From NCBI GenBank assembly GCA_035577545.1, contig DATLVI010000004.1, positions 1-64,000 of the forward strand: 64,000 nt of DNA. The letters are read 5' to 3'. The translations under genes and the position numbers were made by a program. This DNA comes from Verrucomicrobiia bacterium. Lineage in GTDB: Bacteria > Verrucomicrobiota > Verrucomicrobiia > Palsa-1439. Below the pieces are notes generated by a model. The model ran no database searches, was not told the DNA's origin, and saw only the letters and a program-made list of their open reading frames with translations. Shown piece by piece: positions 15,463-23,578 of the stretch; positions within the stretch are counted from its first letter, which is position 1, and every line of letters starts with the position of its first letter.

Positions 15463-16773
15463 CTAATACTTCGCGCCTTCCGACGAAACGGCTTCTCCCC
15501 GGGCTTCCTTCAAAATCTTCAGCCCACTTGACGTGCCGATGCGCGTCGCGCCCGCTGCAACCATCTTCAGCAAATCGGCCAGCGACCGCACTCCCCCCGA
15601 CGCCTTCACGCCGAGGCCCTTGTCCTTAACAATCCGGCTCATCAGCGACACGTCTTCCACCGTCGCGCCACCCGAGCTGAACCCGGTCGAGGTCTTCACA
15701 AAGTCCGCGTTCGCCTTCACGGAAAGCTCGCAAGCGCGGGCCTTCTCTTCATTGGTTAGCAGCGACGTCTCAAAAATCACTTTGCATTTCGCGCTGCCGT
15801 CCCGGCAGGCCTCAACGACCCCGCGAATGTCCCGCAACACCATCTCATCGTCGCCGCTCTTGAGCGCGCCGACGTTGATCACCATGTCGATTTCCTTCGC
15901 GCCCTGGCGGATGGCCGCACGCGCTTCCATCGCCTTGGTTTCGGGCGGTTGCGCGCCGAGCGGAAAGCCGACCACGCAACAGACTTTGACGCTCGAACCT
16001 TCGAGCAACTGCCGCGCAAGCGAGACCCACGTCGGATTGACGCAAACCGAATAGAAGTTGGCCTGGCGCGCCTCGCGGCAAAGCTGTTCAACATCCGCCT
16101 TGGTGGCGTCCGGCCGCAAAACCGTGTGGTCGATGAGTTGGGCAATTTGCGCGGGCGAGAATCCCGGTCGGGACACCGTCGCCGCTATCGGCGGATTCCC
16201 CTGGGACGCGAGAAGCTCCTGGACGCGTTTGGCGATGCGTTCGAGGTCGGACTGCGAGGCGCTCATGCGCGGTTCTCCCACCGTGGCCAGCAAGGTTGAC
16301 TGGTGCGCTCCGGTCTCAATGGGTCCGTTTTCGATTGCATTGATCAGTTGTACCCGTTTCCGATGCCGTTCTTCAACACATTCACCCGCCAGAAAAGTCT
16401 CGACGATCTGCTTGGCCGTCTCAAAATTGGTCTGGCCCGAGCCAAGCGTCAGCACGTTGGCGTCGTTGTGCTCCCGCGAATTCTTCGCGAGGGCGACACT
16501 GTAACACGCTGCCGCCCGCACGCCACGGACTTTGTTGGCCGCCATCGCCGACCCGATGCCCGCTCCGTCCACCACGATCCCGCGGTCGCACATCCCGCTC
16601 GCCACCAGCCGGGCGACGGTGTACGCGATGCGCGGGTAGTCCACTGCCTCTTTGCTGTGCGTGCCGCAGTCCTGCACGAAAAAGCCGCGGCTCTGCAAAT
16701 AACCGAGAAGCTGATTCTTGAGTTCGAGGCCGCCGTGATCCGAACCAAGGGCAATCTTAAGGTTTTTCCCCAT
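15463..16773 (-). CDS. rpiB-deoC: RpiB-DeoC fusion with internal encapsulation-peptide-like linker
   Basis: 436 residues, first gene of the BMC operon. Residues 1-~150 are ribose-5-phosphate isomerase B/LacAB-like: SDHGG with H13, [21 protein letters not shown] and REHNDANVL with H102. The position of the usual catalytic Cys (CGTG in E. coli) is D69. Residues ~205-430 are deoxyribose-phosphate aldolase with D296 in [10 protein letters not shown], Schiff-base K360 in [13 protein letters not shown] and K390 in VKASGGVRS, all intact. Between them, residues ~171-190 form an amphipathic helix ([14 protein letters not shown]) like the targeting peptide on the aldehyde dehydrogenase. An internal ATG with a good ribosome-binding site lies before that helix. 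DeoC would yield acetaldehyde plus glyceraldehyde-3-phosphate. Confidence 0.93.
   Translation of the reverse strand: MGKNLKIALGSDHGGLELKNQLLGYLQSRGFFVQDCGTHSKEAVDYPRIAYTVARLVASGMCDRGIVVDGAGIGSAMAANKVRGVRAAACYSVALAKNSREHNDANVLTLGSGQTNFETAKQIVETFLAGECVEERHRKRVQLINAIENGPIETGAHQSTLLATVGEPRMSASQSDLERIAKRVQELLASQGNPPIAATVSRPGFSPAQIAQLIDHTVLRPDATKADVEQLCREARQANFYSVCVNPTWVSLARQLLEGSSVKVCCVVGFPLGAQPPETKAMEARAAIRQGAKEIDMVINVGALKSGDDEMVLRDIRGVVEACRDGSAKCKVIFETSLLTNEEKARACELSVKANADFVKTSTGFSSGGATVEDVSLMSRIVKDKGLGVKASGGVRSLADLLKMVAAGATRIGTSSGLKILKEARGEAVSSEGAKY
16264..16279 (-). promoter_or_regulatory. Internal ribosome-binding site and ATG before the DeoC half
   Basis: Reading the minus strand, GGGAG (16279-16275), an 8-nt spacer and ATG (16266-16264) lie in frame inside the rpiB-deoC fusion. 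The ATG is codon 170 and directly precedes the amphipathic helix. Translation from here would give a free, about 267-residue DeoC with an N-terminal encapsulation peptide, alongside the full fusion. The site is visible; its use is inferred. Confidence 0.5.
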
Positions 16774-17255
16774 CGAAGTGTCAACCTTTTTTCATAATCC
16801 CGGGACAAAATCAAGCGGTGAGTGTTCCAAGGCGTGAATAGTCCCGCCGCACCTCTTCGATTCGATGCCCGTGAAGTGCCGCTGACATGTAGGGGGAGTT
16901 GTGTGGAAAAGCACAAAACGGTCGAAGAGTTCTTTGGAAGAAATGACGGGCCTATCCCCGTCATTGAAAGAGAGTGTAAAACCTCTCAACTATTTCTTGA
17001 CAACTGTTACTATATGAACTCGATGGTGAATTCTCGACCACAGCGGGCCTCATCTACCCATGGATTGAAAATCGTAATAGTCTGCACAATAGATATTTGC
17101 ACCTGTAGATATACCACGTGGCACGTGGGCTGCAAATGCTGGATTGCCATGCGAGCCTGGTTCCTTCGCTAGGGTGGATTGCGGGTCGCCAACTCTATAC
17201 AAAAAGCCCGCTGTGAGAACCGAAACCTCGGAGAAATAGGAGAGCGAGAGAGATT
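16774..17255. other. Divergent control region between the BMC operon and amt1
   Basis: 482 bp without a convincing gene. The left part should hold the promoter of the minus-strand BMC operon, but I find no clear -35/-10 pair. The right part holds a sigma-54 site and the amt1 leader. A plus-strand frame at 16822-17172 has no ribosome-binding site, is unusually Cys- and Arg-rich and looks spurious. Two TGCAC strings (near 17083 and 17098) sit just upstream of the sigma-54 site, where NtrC-type enhancers could bind, but they form no proper palindrome. Confidence 0.5.
17119..17134 (+). promoter_or_regulatory. Sigma-54 (-24/-12) promoter upstream of amt1
   Basis: TGGCACGTGGGCTGCA: GG at 17120-17121 and GC at 17132-17133 with exactly 10 nt between, and a full TGGCACG -24 element. 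The -12 element is CTGCA rather than TTGCA. Transcription would start near 17145, leaving about 110 nt of leader before amt1. Nitrogen control of amt-glnK by NtrC and RpoN is established in proteobacteria; here it is inferred. Confidence 0.65.
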
Positions 17256-18812
17256 ATGATTAAAAAGTTCACGACAAAAATGCGAGACCCGAAGGAGCGC
17301 CGGTTGTTCTACGCGATATTCGGCGGAAAGATGCTCGGACTCGGATTGTGTTTCCTGGTGATGTTGGGTGTTTCTGCCTACTTTGGCAGCGCGGCGCTCA
17401 AGGCTCATGCGGACACCGGGACAGCCACGACCGCAACCGCGCCAGCTGCGGCTACGGCGGCCGCAGTAGCTGCCCCGGCCCCGACACCAGACAACCCCCC
17501 GTACGTCAACCCCATGAATACTATGTGGGTACTCGTCACGGCGTTCCTTGTGTTCTTCATGCAAGCGGGCTTTATGTTTCTCGAAGCCGGGTTTGCGCGG
17601 ACGCGCGAGGCCGTGAACGTGTTGCTCGAAGGCGTGGTGGATACGTGCTTGTGTGGCATTTTGTTCTGGGCCTGGGGGTTCGCCTGGATGTTCGGGCACG
17701 GCAACGGATTCATCGGCTGGGGCGACGGCAGTGGGCACACGTGGTATTTCCTACACAACGTGCCGGTGACCTACGAGGGCACGGGTATCGCCATTTACGC
17801 TTACGTGCTGTTCCAATTCGCTTTCGCTGACTGTGCTTCGACAATCACCTCGGGTGCGATGCTCGGTCGGACCGGCTTCTGGGGCGATTTGTTATACAGT
17901 TTTGGCGTCAGCGGATTCCTCTACCCAATCTTCGGGCACTGGGCGTGGGGGCCGGACGGCTGGTTGAACACCATCAAGCCGGCGGCATTTCATGATTTTG
18001 CCGGTTCAACCATCGTGCATACGATCGGTGGAATGATTGCGTTGGCGGGCGCGATTGCACTCGGGCCGCGCCTCGGCCGGAAGTTCAAGCGGGACGGCGG
18101 TGGGCCTTTGCCCTATCACGATATGACCATCGCGGCGGTCGGAACCATCATCCTGTGGTTTGGTTGGTACGGCTTCAACCCCGGCAGCACCCTGTCCATC
18201 ATGGACACAACGGGTACCGCTCGGGTAGCCCTCAATACGACCCTTGCGGCCTGCGCCGGCGCGTTGGCGGCCATGTTCTACGTGTATCCGCGATCGAAGA
18301 AATGGGACTGCGGTATGACGATGAACGGACTGTTGGCCGGCTTGGTGGCGATCACTTGTCCTTGTTACTGGGTCTCGCCGTTCGGCGCGATTTGCCTCGG
18401 CGCGGTTGCCGGCGTGTTGGTCGTGTTGGGTACCGACCTGCTCGAATACTTGCGCATTGACGATCCGTGCGGCGCGTGGCCGGTGCATGGCCTCTGCGGA
18501 ATTTGGGGCACGTTGAGCCTGGGGCTGTTTGCCACCGGCGAATTCGGCGCGCCGACGCCCATGGGCGCCGACAACTCAGCGGGTATGGTCGTGACCGGTT
18601 TGTTCTACGGCGGCGGCACTTCGCAGCTCGTAGCGCAGATCATCGGCAATGCGTCGATCGGTCTCGGCGTCTTCGTGGCGGCGTTCGTCCTCATGTACGC
18701 GGTGAAAGCCACCGGCACACTGCGCGTTTCCAAGGAAGGCGAGATCGAAGGTCTCGATCTTCACGAACATGGCGGACACGCTTATCCGGAGCACATTGCT
18801 CACCAGTCGTAA
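17256..18812 (+). CDS. amt: Ammonium transporter Amt, copy 1
   Basis: 518 residues. Amt channels conduct ammonium across the inner membrane and are blocked by PII proteins. An N-terminal membrane or signal helix (residues ~18-45) and an Ala/Thr/Pro linker (~52-82) precede the eleven-helix core beginning NPMNTMWVL. The conserved substrate Asp (D247 in HDFAGSTIVH) and the twin pore histidines (H255, H411 in AWPVHGLCGIWG) are present, as is ASTITSGAMLGR. The ATG has AGGAG about 14 nt upstream. It forms an operon with glnK1 68 bp downstream, with a stem-loop between. It is closely similar to amt2 at 24620-26251, indicating duplication. Confidence 0.96.
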   Translation: MIKKFTTKMRDPKERRLFYAIFGGKMLGLGLCFLVMLGVSAYFGSAALKAHADTGTATTATAPAAATAAAVAAPAPTPDNPPYVNPMNTMWVLVTAFLVFFMQAGFMFLEAGFARTREAVNVLLEGVVDTCLCGILFWAWGFAWMFGHGNGFIGWGDGSGHTWYFLHNVPVTYEGTGIAIYAYVLFQFAFADCASTITSGAMLGRTGFWGDLLYSFGVSGFLYPIFGHWAWGPDGWLNTIKPAAFHDFAGSTIVHTIGGMIALAGAIALGPRLGRKFKRDGGGPLPYHDMTIAAVGTIILWFGWYGFNPGSTLSIMDTTGTARVALNTTLAACAGALAAMFYVYPRSKKWDCGMTMNGLLAGLVAITCPCYWVSPFGAICLGAVAGVLVVLGTDLLEYLRIDDPCGAWPVHGLCGIWGTLSLGLFATGEFGAPTPMGADNSAGMVVTGLFYGGGTSQLVAQIIGNASIGLGVFVAAFVLMYAVKATGTLRVSKEGEIEGLDLHEHGGHAYPEHIAHQS

Positions 18813-18825
18813 CCAAATGATTCGG

Positions 18826-18857
18826 GGAGGGAGAGATGCGCGAGTGTCTCTCCCTCC
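18826..18857 (+). promoter_or_regulatory. Stem-loop between amt1 and glnK1
   Basis: A perfect 11-bp inverted repeat (GGAGGGAGAGA at 18826-18836, TCTCTCCCTCC at 18847-18857) with a 10-nt loop lies between the amt1 stop and the glnK1 ribosome-binding site (AAGGAG). There is no T-tract, so it is more likely an mRNA-processing or stability element, or a weak attenuator, than a full terminator. The amt2-glnK2 junction has no counterpart. Confidence 0.55.
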
Positions 18858-18870
18858 TCCAACTCCCTAA

Positions 18871-19218
<348 letters not shown>

Positions 19219-19257
19219 GGGCAGCCCGGACCACACTCCGGGTTGCGGACATGTGGA

Positions 19258-19291
19258 GGATGCGCGGGAGCTGTTGCCAGCCCGCGCATCC
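19258..19291 (+). terminator. Stem-loop downstream of glnK1
   Basis: An 11-bp perfect inverted repeat (GGATGCGCGGG / CCCGCGCATCC) with a 12-nt loop, followed by TTCCC and an A-run. It lies 40 bp after the glnK1 stop. There is no proper T-tract, so termination efficiency is doubtful, but the position fits an operon end. A related hairpin follows glnK2. Confidence 0.55.
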
Positions 19292-19475
19292 TTCCCAAAA
19301 AAGGAACGCTGATTGCCATCTCGTTTCCTCTGGGGTAGAGTCGCGGCCGTCAGCGAAGTGAGAGGCCGCGGTTGGCAAAAAGGCCCGACGGAAATGTTTA
19401 ACGCGGTTACGATTCAACCCCAGCGCCGAACGCACTCCATTCTCCGCCGCCGATTCCCGTATTGCCAGGGGCCAG

Positions 19476-21461
19476 ATGACTGATCGACCATCGGTTTCTG
19501 AGCCGTTGGGTAAACGCGTGCGATCCCTGGTTCTCGGGCCGGCCTTAAGCCCTCACGATCAAGCCATTTTTCATAAACTCTCGCTGATTGCTTTCTTTGC
19601 CTGGGTTGGTTTGGGCGCGGACGGCCTGTCATCCTGCTGTTACGGTCCCGAGGAGGCTTTTCTCGCCCTCGGCTCACACCCCTACCTGAGTATCTTCGTC
19701 GCGCTGGCGTCAGCGGTCACCGTGTTTGTTATCAGCGCCAGCTACACGCAAATCATCGAACTGTTCCCAAGCGGCGGCGGCGGTTATCTCGTCGCCAGCA
19801 AGTTGCTTTCCCCGGCTGTCGGCATGGTGTCCGGCTGCGCGTTGCTGATTGATTACGTGCTGACTATCACGATCTCGATTGCGAGTGGCGCGGACGCGCT
19901 ATTCAGCTTTCTGCCCACAGCGTGGCAGCCCTTCAAACTGGGTTTTGCGGTTGTCGGCGTATTGGTGTTGACCTTGTTGAACCTGCGCGGCGTCAAGGAG
20001 TCGGTCATGGTGCTAGTGCCGATGTTCTTGATCTTCGTGATCACGCACGCGTTCGTAATCCTCTACGCGTTGGCGTTGCATGCCGCGGATTTTCCCGCAT
20101 TGATGCATACGACCGCCGACAGTGTCCGTGCCTCCCGCGGCGAACTCGGCCTGTTGGGCACTCTCTTATTGATGCTCCGCGCCTACAGCCTTGGCGCCGG
20201 CACGTACACCGGCATCGAGGCGGTTAGCAACGGCCTGCCCATTCTGCGCGAGCCAAGAGTGCAAACGGGCAAGCGCACGATGAATTACATGGCGATCTCG
20301 CTCGCGTTCACGGCGACGGGATTGATGATCGCCTACCTGCTCCTCCACGTGGAACATCAACCCGGCAAGACGCTGAATGCAGTCCTTTTCGAAACACTCA
20401 CCCGAGGATGGGGCAGGGCCGGCGTGGTCTTCGTTTTGGTCGCCCTGGTGTCGGAAGCCGTGCTGCTACTGGTGGCGGCGCAGGCGGGTTTTCTCGGAGG
20501 CCCGCGCGCCTTGGCGAACATGGCGCTGGATCGTTGGATGCCCACGAAGTTCGCGACGCTCAGCGACCGGCTTGTCACGCAGAATGGCGTCCTGCTCATG
20601 GGTGGCGCGGCCTTGGCGATGATGCTCCTGACGGCCGGCTCGGTCAGGATCCTCGTGGTGCTCTACAGCATTAATGTCTTTATCACCTTCTCCCTTTCCC
20701 AACTCGGCATGGTGCGGCATGCCTGGCAGGAGCGCGCGTTGACCCGGCCATGGAAGTGGAAGCTCCTCGTCAATGGTGTCGCCCTCGCGCTCACGTCGGC
20801 CATCCTCGTATTGATGACCATCCTGAAATTCCGGGATGGCGGCTGGATCACGCTCGTGCTGACGGGGGGTTTGGTCGCGTCGGCCCTTGTCATTCGCCGC
20901 CATTACGACTACACCCGCACGTTTCTCAAACGGCTGGACAGCCTGCTGGAAGCGGTAGACATGGGTGCGGGCGACGAAACGGTGACAGTCCCCCCGTGTG
21001 ACCCGAACGCCCAGACCGCCGTGATTCTGGTCAGCGGCTTCAACAGTCTCGGTCTGCACACCCTGCTCGGCGTGTCGCGCGTGTTTCGCGGCCATTTCAA
21101 GAACTTTGTTTTCGTGCAGGTCGGCGTTTTGGATGCGGGTAACTTCAAAGGCTCGGCTGAAGTCGAGAGCTTGCGTAATAATTGCCTGGAGCAGCTAGAT
21201 CATTATGTCGAGTACATGACGGATCACGGCAATTACGCCGAATGTTACTACTCCATCGGGACGGACATCGTGGCGGAATTGGATCAGATGGCCCCGTTCA
21301 TTACGGAGAAATTCCCGAATGCGGTCTTTTTCGGAGGCCAACTGGTGTTCCCGAAAGACACGCTGGCCACGCGCTGGCTGCACAATTACACCGTCCTGGC
21401 CGTGCAGCGTCGTTTTTACCGGCGAGGCATCCCGTTTCTCTTGCTGCCGATTCGGATCTGA
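19476..21461 (+). CDS. KimA-like APC-superfamily permease (probable potassium transporter)
   Basis: 661 residues. Residues ~35-480 hold about twelve membrane helices of the APC fold, with LGADGLSSCCYGPEEAFLALG in the first helix pair, SYTQIIELFPSGGGGYLVASKLL and AGTYTGIEAVSNGLPILREP; these are hallmarks of the KimA (YdaO) high-affinity K+/H+ symporter group. The soluble C-terminal ~150 residues (from TAVILVSGFNSLGLHTL) match the KimA-type cytoplasmic domain. Amino acid transport is the usual database label for such proteins; potassium uptake is the better-supported role of relatives. It lies about 260 bp downstream of glnK1 and converges with the response regulator gene, ending 12 bp from it. 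Confidence 0.8.
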   Translation: MTDRPSVSEPLGKRVRSLVLGPALSPHDQAIFHKLSLIAFFAWVGLGADGLSSCCYGPEEAFLALGSHPYLSIFVALASAVTVFVISASYTQIIELFPSGGGGYLVASKLLSPAVGMVSGCALLIDYVLTITISIASGADALFSFLPTAWQPFKLGFAVVGVLVLTLLNLRGVKESVMVLVPMFLIFVITHAFVILYALALHAADFPALMHTTADSVRASRGELGLLGTLLLMLRAYSLGAGTYTGIEAVSNGLPILREPRVQTGKRTMNYMAISLAFTATGLMIAYLLLHVEHQPGKTLNAVLFETLTRGWGRAGVVFVLVALVSEAVLLLVAAQAGFLGGPRALANMALDRWMPTKFATLSDRLVTQNGVLLMGGAALAMMLLTAGSVRILVVLYSINVFITFSLSQLGMVRHAWQERALTRPWKWKLLVNGVALALTSAILVLMTILKFRDGGWITLVLTGGLVASALVIRRHYDYTRTFLKRLDSLLEAVDMGAGDETVTVPPCDPNAQTAVILVSGFNSLGLHTLLGVSRVFRGHFKNFVFVQVGVLDAGNFKGSAEVESLRNNCLEQLDHYVEYMTDHGNYAECYYSIGTDIVAELDQMAPFITEKFPNAVFFGGQLVFPKDTLATRWLHNYTVLAVQRRFYRRGIPFLLLPIRI

Positions 21462-21473
21462 TCGCGTGGCGAT

Positions 21474-22133
21474 TTAATCGCCGACTGCCTTGTTAAACTT
21501 GATCGCGTACTGGAGAAGTTCATTCGCCGTTGCGAGGCCCAGCTTTTCCTTGAGGCGTGTGCTGTAGCTTTCCACAGTGTTAACGCTCAAACTTAGTTTC
21601 TCCGCAATCTGCGGGTTGGAAAAACCATCACCGATCAGCCGCAGGACTTTCAGTTGCCGCTCGGTCAGGCTGTCCAGCAGCAGTCGCGGCGCGTTGGGCG
21701 GACGGGAAGCCATCTCGCGAATCATTTTGCTTGCGTGCGCTTCGCTAATGTAAATCTGCCCGGCGATCACGGCGCGAATCGCCTCCTTGATCTTGTGGCT
21801 GGCCTCCTGTTTCGTGATGTAACCCTTGGCGCCCGCGCGCAATGCGCGTTCGGCGTACAAAGATTCGCGATGCATGGATAGCACCAGGATCGGCAGGTCC
21901 TTGAAACGCTCGCCGAGTTCACAGATCAATTCAGTGCCCCGACTATCGTCCATGGTGAGATCGACAATGGCCATGTCCGGCTTCAAAACGGGGATCTTGG
22001 CAAGAGTCTGGGCCGCATCGCTGGTCTCACCGCAGACCATGAGGTCAGGTTCGCGGTTGATCATTTGCGAAAGCCAATCCCGAACCATGGGATGATCGTC
22101 CGCAATGAGAATTCGAGTCTTGGCGGTGCTCAT
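21474..22133 (-). CDS. NarL-family response regulator (paralog 1)
   Basis: 219 residues. A receiver domain (residues ~6-125) has acidic pocket ADDHP, phospho-acceptor D58 in AIVDLTM and K108 region GYITKQE. The C-terminal LuxR-type helix-turn-helix starts at about 155 (DSLTERQLKVLRLIGDGFSNPQIAEKL). It overlaps the sensor kinase gene by 4 bp (ATGA), so they form a cognate pair. It is a close paralog of the regulators at 23579 and 33632; all three end in TANELLQYAI-FNK-VGD. Target genes are unknown, but the surrounding ammonium transport genes are the obvious candidates. Confidence 0.93.
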   Translation of the reverse strand: MSTAKTRILIADDHPMVRDWLSQMINREPDLMVCGETSDAAQTLAKIPVLKPDMAIVDLTMDDSRGTELICELGERFKDLPILVLSMHRESLYAERALRAGAKGYITKQEASHKIKEAIRAVIAGQIYISEAHASKMIREMASRPPNAPRLLLDSLTERQLKVLRLIGDGFSNPQIAEKLSLSVNTVESYSTRLKEKLGLATANELLQYAIKFNKAVGD

Positions 22134-23539
22134 GGTTCGACGGTTTTTGCGACGGGGCTTTTGGGCAGGGCGCAGGTAACGATCGTCCCGCCCTTGGCGC
22201 CCGCACTCACATCAAACGAAGCTCCCAGCATTCGAGCGCGGTACCGCATGGTATGCATTCCCATCCCGCCACGTCGGGTCGGGGGTTTGGAAATCCCAAT
22301 GCCGTTGTCCTGTACGGTCAGGATGACCCGCTCCGGCAGGTTCGTCAAACCGATTTCAATGGATGTCGCTCGGCCGTGACGAATGGCGTTATTTACAGCT
22401 TCCTGGGCGATGCGATAAAGGTGGATGGCCGTGGCCGTGTCATCAATGAGGACCAACGAATCGGACCGAAAAGAACATTGAATGCGATGCATGGATTGAA
22501 TGGAGGTCGTCAATTCCTCCAGCGCCGACATAAATCCATTCGCGTCGACTTTCACCGGGTCGAGGCCTTCCGCCACATCACGGGCCTGGCTGATGGCGCG
22601 GTCGATAAACTCGGCGATCTGCCTTACCTGCGCGGCTTCCGGCAGGGATTTCTTGTCCAGCTCCTCCTCCACAATCTTGCAGGCAAACATCGTGGCGCTA
22701 AGATGCTGGCACAATCCATCGTGCAGATCCCGTCCGATCCGCCGCTGTTCCTGGTCGCCCACTTCGAGGATTTGCCGTTCCAAAAGTTTACGGTCCGTGA
22801 TGTCTTCCGCGATACCGCCGATCCGATAAAGCACTCCCGCTTTGTCGTAAATGGGAAAAGCCTGGTCATGGATCCAGCGAACGGTTTGGTCGGGTCGGAT
22901 GATTCGGTATTCCTCGTCATACCTTCCGCCATGGAGTTGACTGGTCATGGCGGCTTGCATGACCCGCTCCCGATCTTCCGGGTGGACGGCTTCCAGACGG
23001 GAATCAGGCGCGGTGTAGAGGCTTTCACAGGTTCGCCCCCAAATGCTCGCGTAGCCCGGGCTGACGTAGATGACCCGTGACCGTTCCACGTCGGTCATCC
23101 AGAAGACCTCATGGATGCCCTCCGCCAGTTGGCGGAATTGCTGTTCGCTGGCCTGCAACTCGGCTGTCCGCCGTTCGACGCGCTCTTCCAGTTCGGCATT
23201 CAATGTCTTTACCGCCGACGCTAGAAAGACCACCGCGAGAAATGCCACCAATCCATTGAATGCATTCCAATAGGGGGCCAGCGGGTTCCATCCTTGTCGT
23301 AGCTGCGTGAGATTGACGATGAGCCAGGCGAAGGCGCAGACGAACGAGATAAAAATACCCTGTCGGCGTCCGACAAACCACGTGAAGAGCAGGACCGGGA
23401 AGAGATACGAGATCGTGAAGGTCATCTCCGTCGGTGTGGAGTGATCGAGTACGGCAATCACCGAAACCAAAATGACCCCGGCGACCGTCAGCGAGGTTTT
23501 CGACCTCTGTCCCAGCCAATCAACGATTCTTTGCACCAT
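22130..23539 (-). CDS. Membrane sensor histidine kinase, HisKA_3/NarX type (paralog 1)
   Basis: 469 residues. Four hydrophobic helices (residues ~15-110) form an integral sensor module without a large periplasmic domain, then a coiled coil (LEERVERRTAEL), a PAS domain (~135-250, WMTDVERSRVIYVSPGYASIWGR and PAC segment), the HisKA_3 dimerisation helix with H273 in RRIGRDLHDGLCQHLS and a HATPase domain with NAIRHG (N box), DNGIGI and GMGMHTM (G boxes). It is paired with the regulator at 21474. Its domain order and much of its sequence match the kinase at 34290-35759. The signal is unknown. Confidence 0.93.
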   Translation of the reverse strand: MVQRIVDWLGQRSKTSLTVAGVILVSVIAVLDHSTPTEMTFTISYLFPVLLFTWFVGRRQGIFISFVCAFAWLIVNLTQLRQGWNPLAPYWNAFNGLVAFLAVVFLASAVKTLNAELEERVERRTAELQASEQQFRQLAEGIHEVFWMTDVERSRVIYVSPGYASIWGRTCESLYTAPDSRLEAVHPEDRERVMQAAMTSQLHGGRYDEEYRIIRPDQTVRWIHDQAFPIYDKAGVLYRIGGIAEDITDRKLLERQILEVGDQEQRRIGRDLHDGLCQHLSATMFACKIVEEELDKKSLPEAAQVRQIAEFIDRAISQARDVAEGLDPVKVDANGFMSALEELTTSIQSMHRIQCSFRSDSLVLIDDTATAIHLYRIAQEAVNNAIRHGRATSIEIGLTNLPERVILTVQDNGIGISKPPTRRGGMGMHTMRYRARMLGASFDVSAGAKGGTIVTCALPKSPVAKTVEP

Positions 23540-23578
23540 ATTCGCTGCTTCCCAGGTCCAACTTTACTGGATCGCGGG

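Noticed and set aside
16822-17172. 116-codon plus-strand frame upstream of amt1
   Set aside because: No ribosome-binding site, odd composition, and it covers the sigma-54 promoter region.
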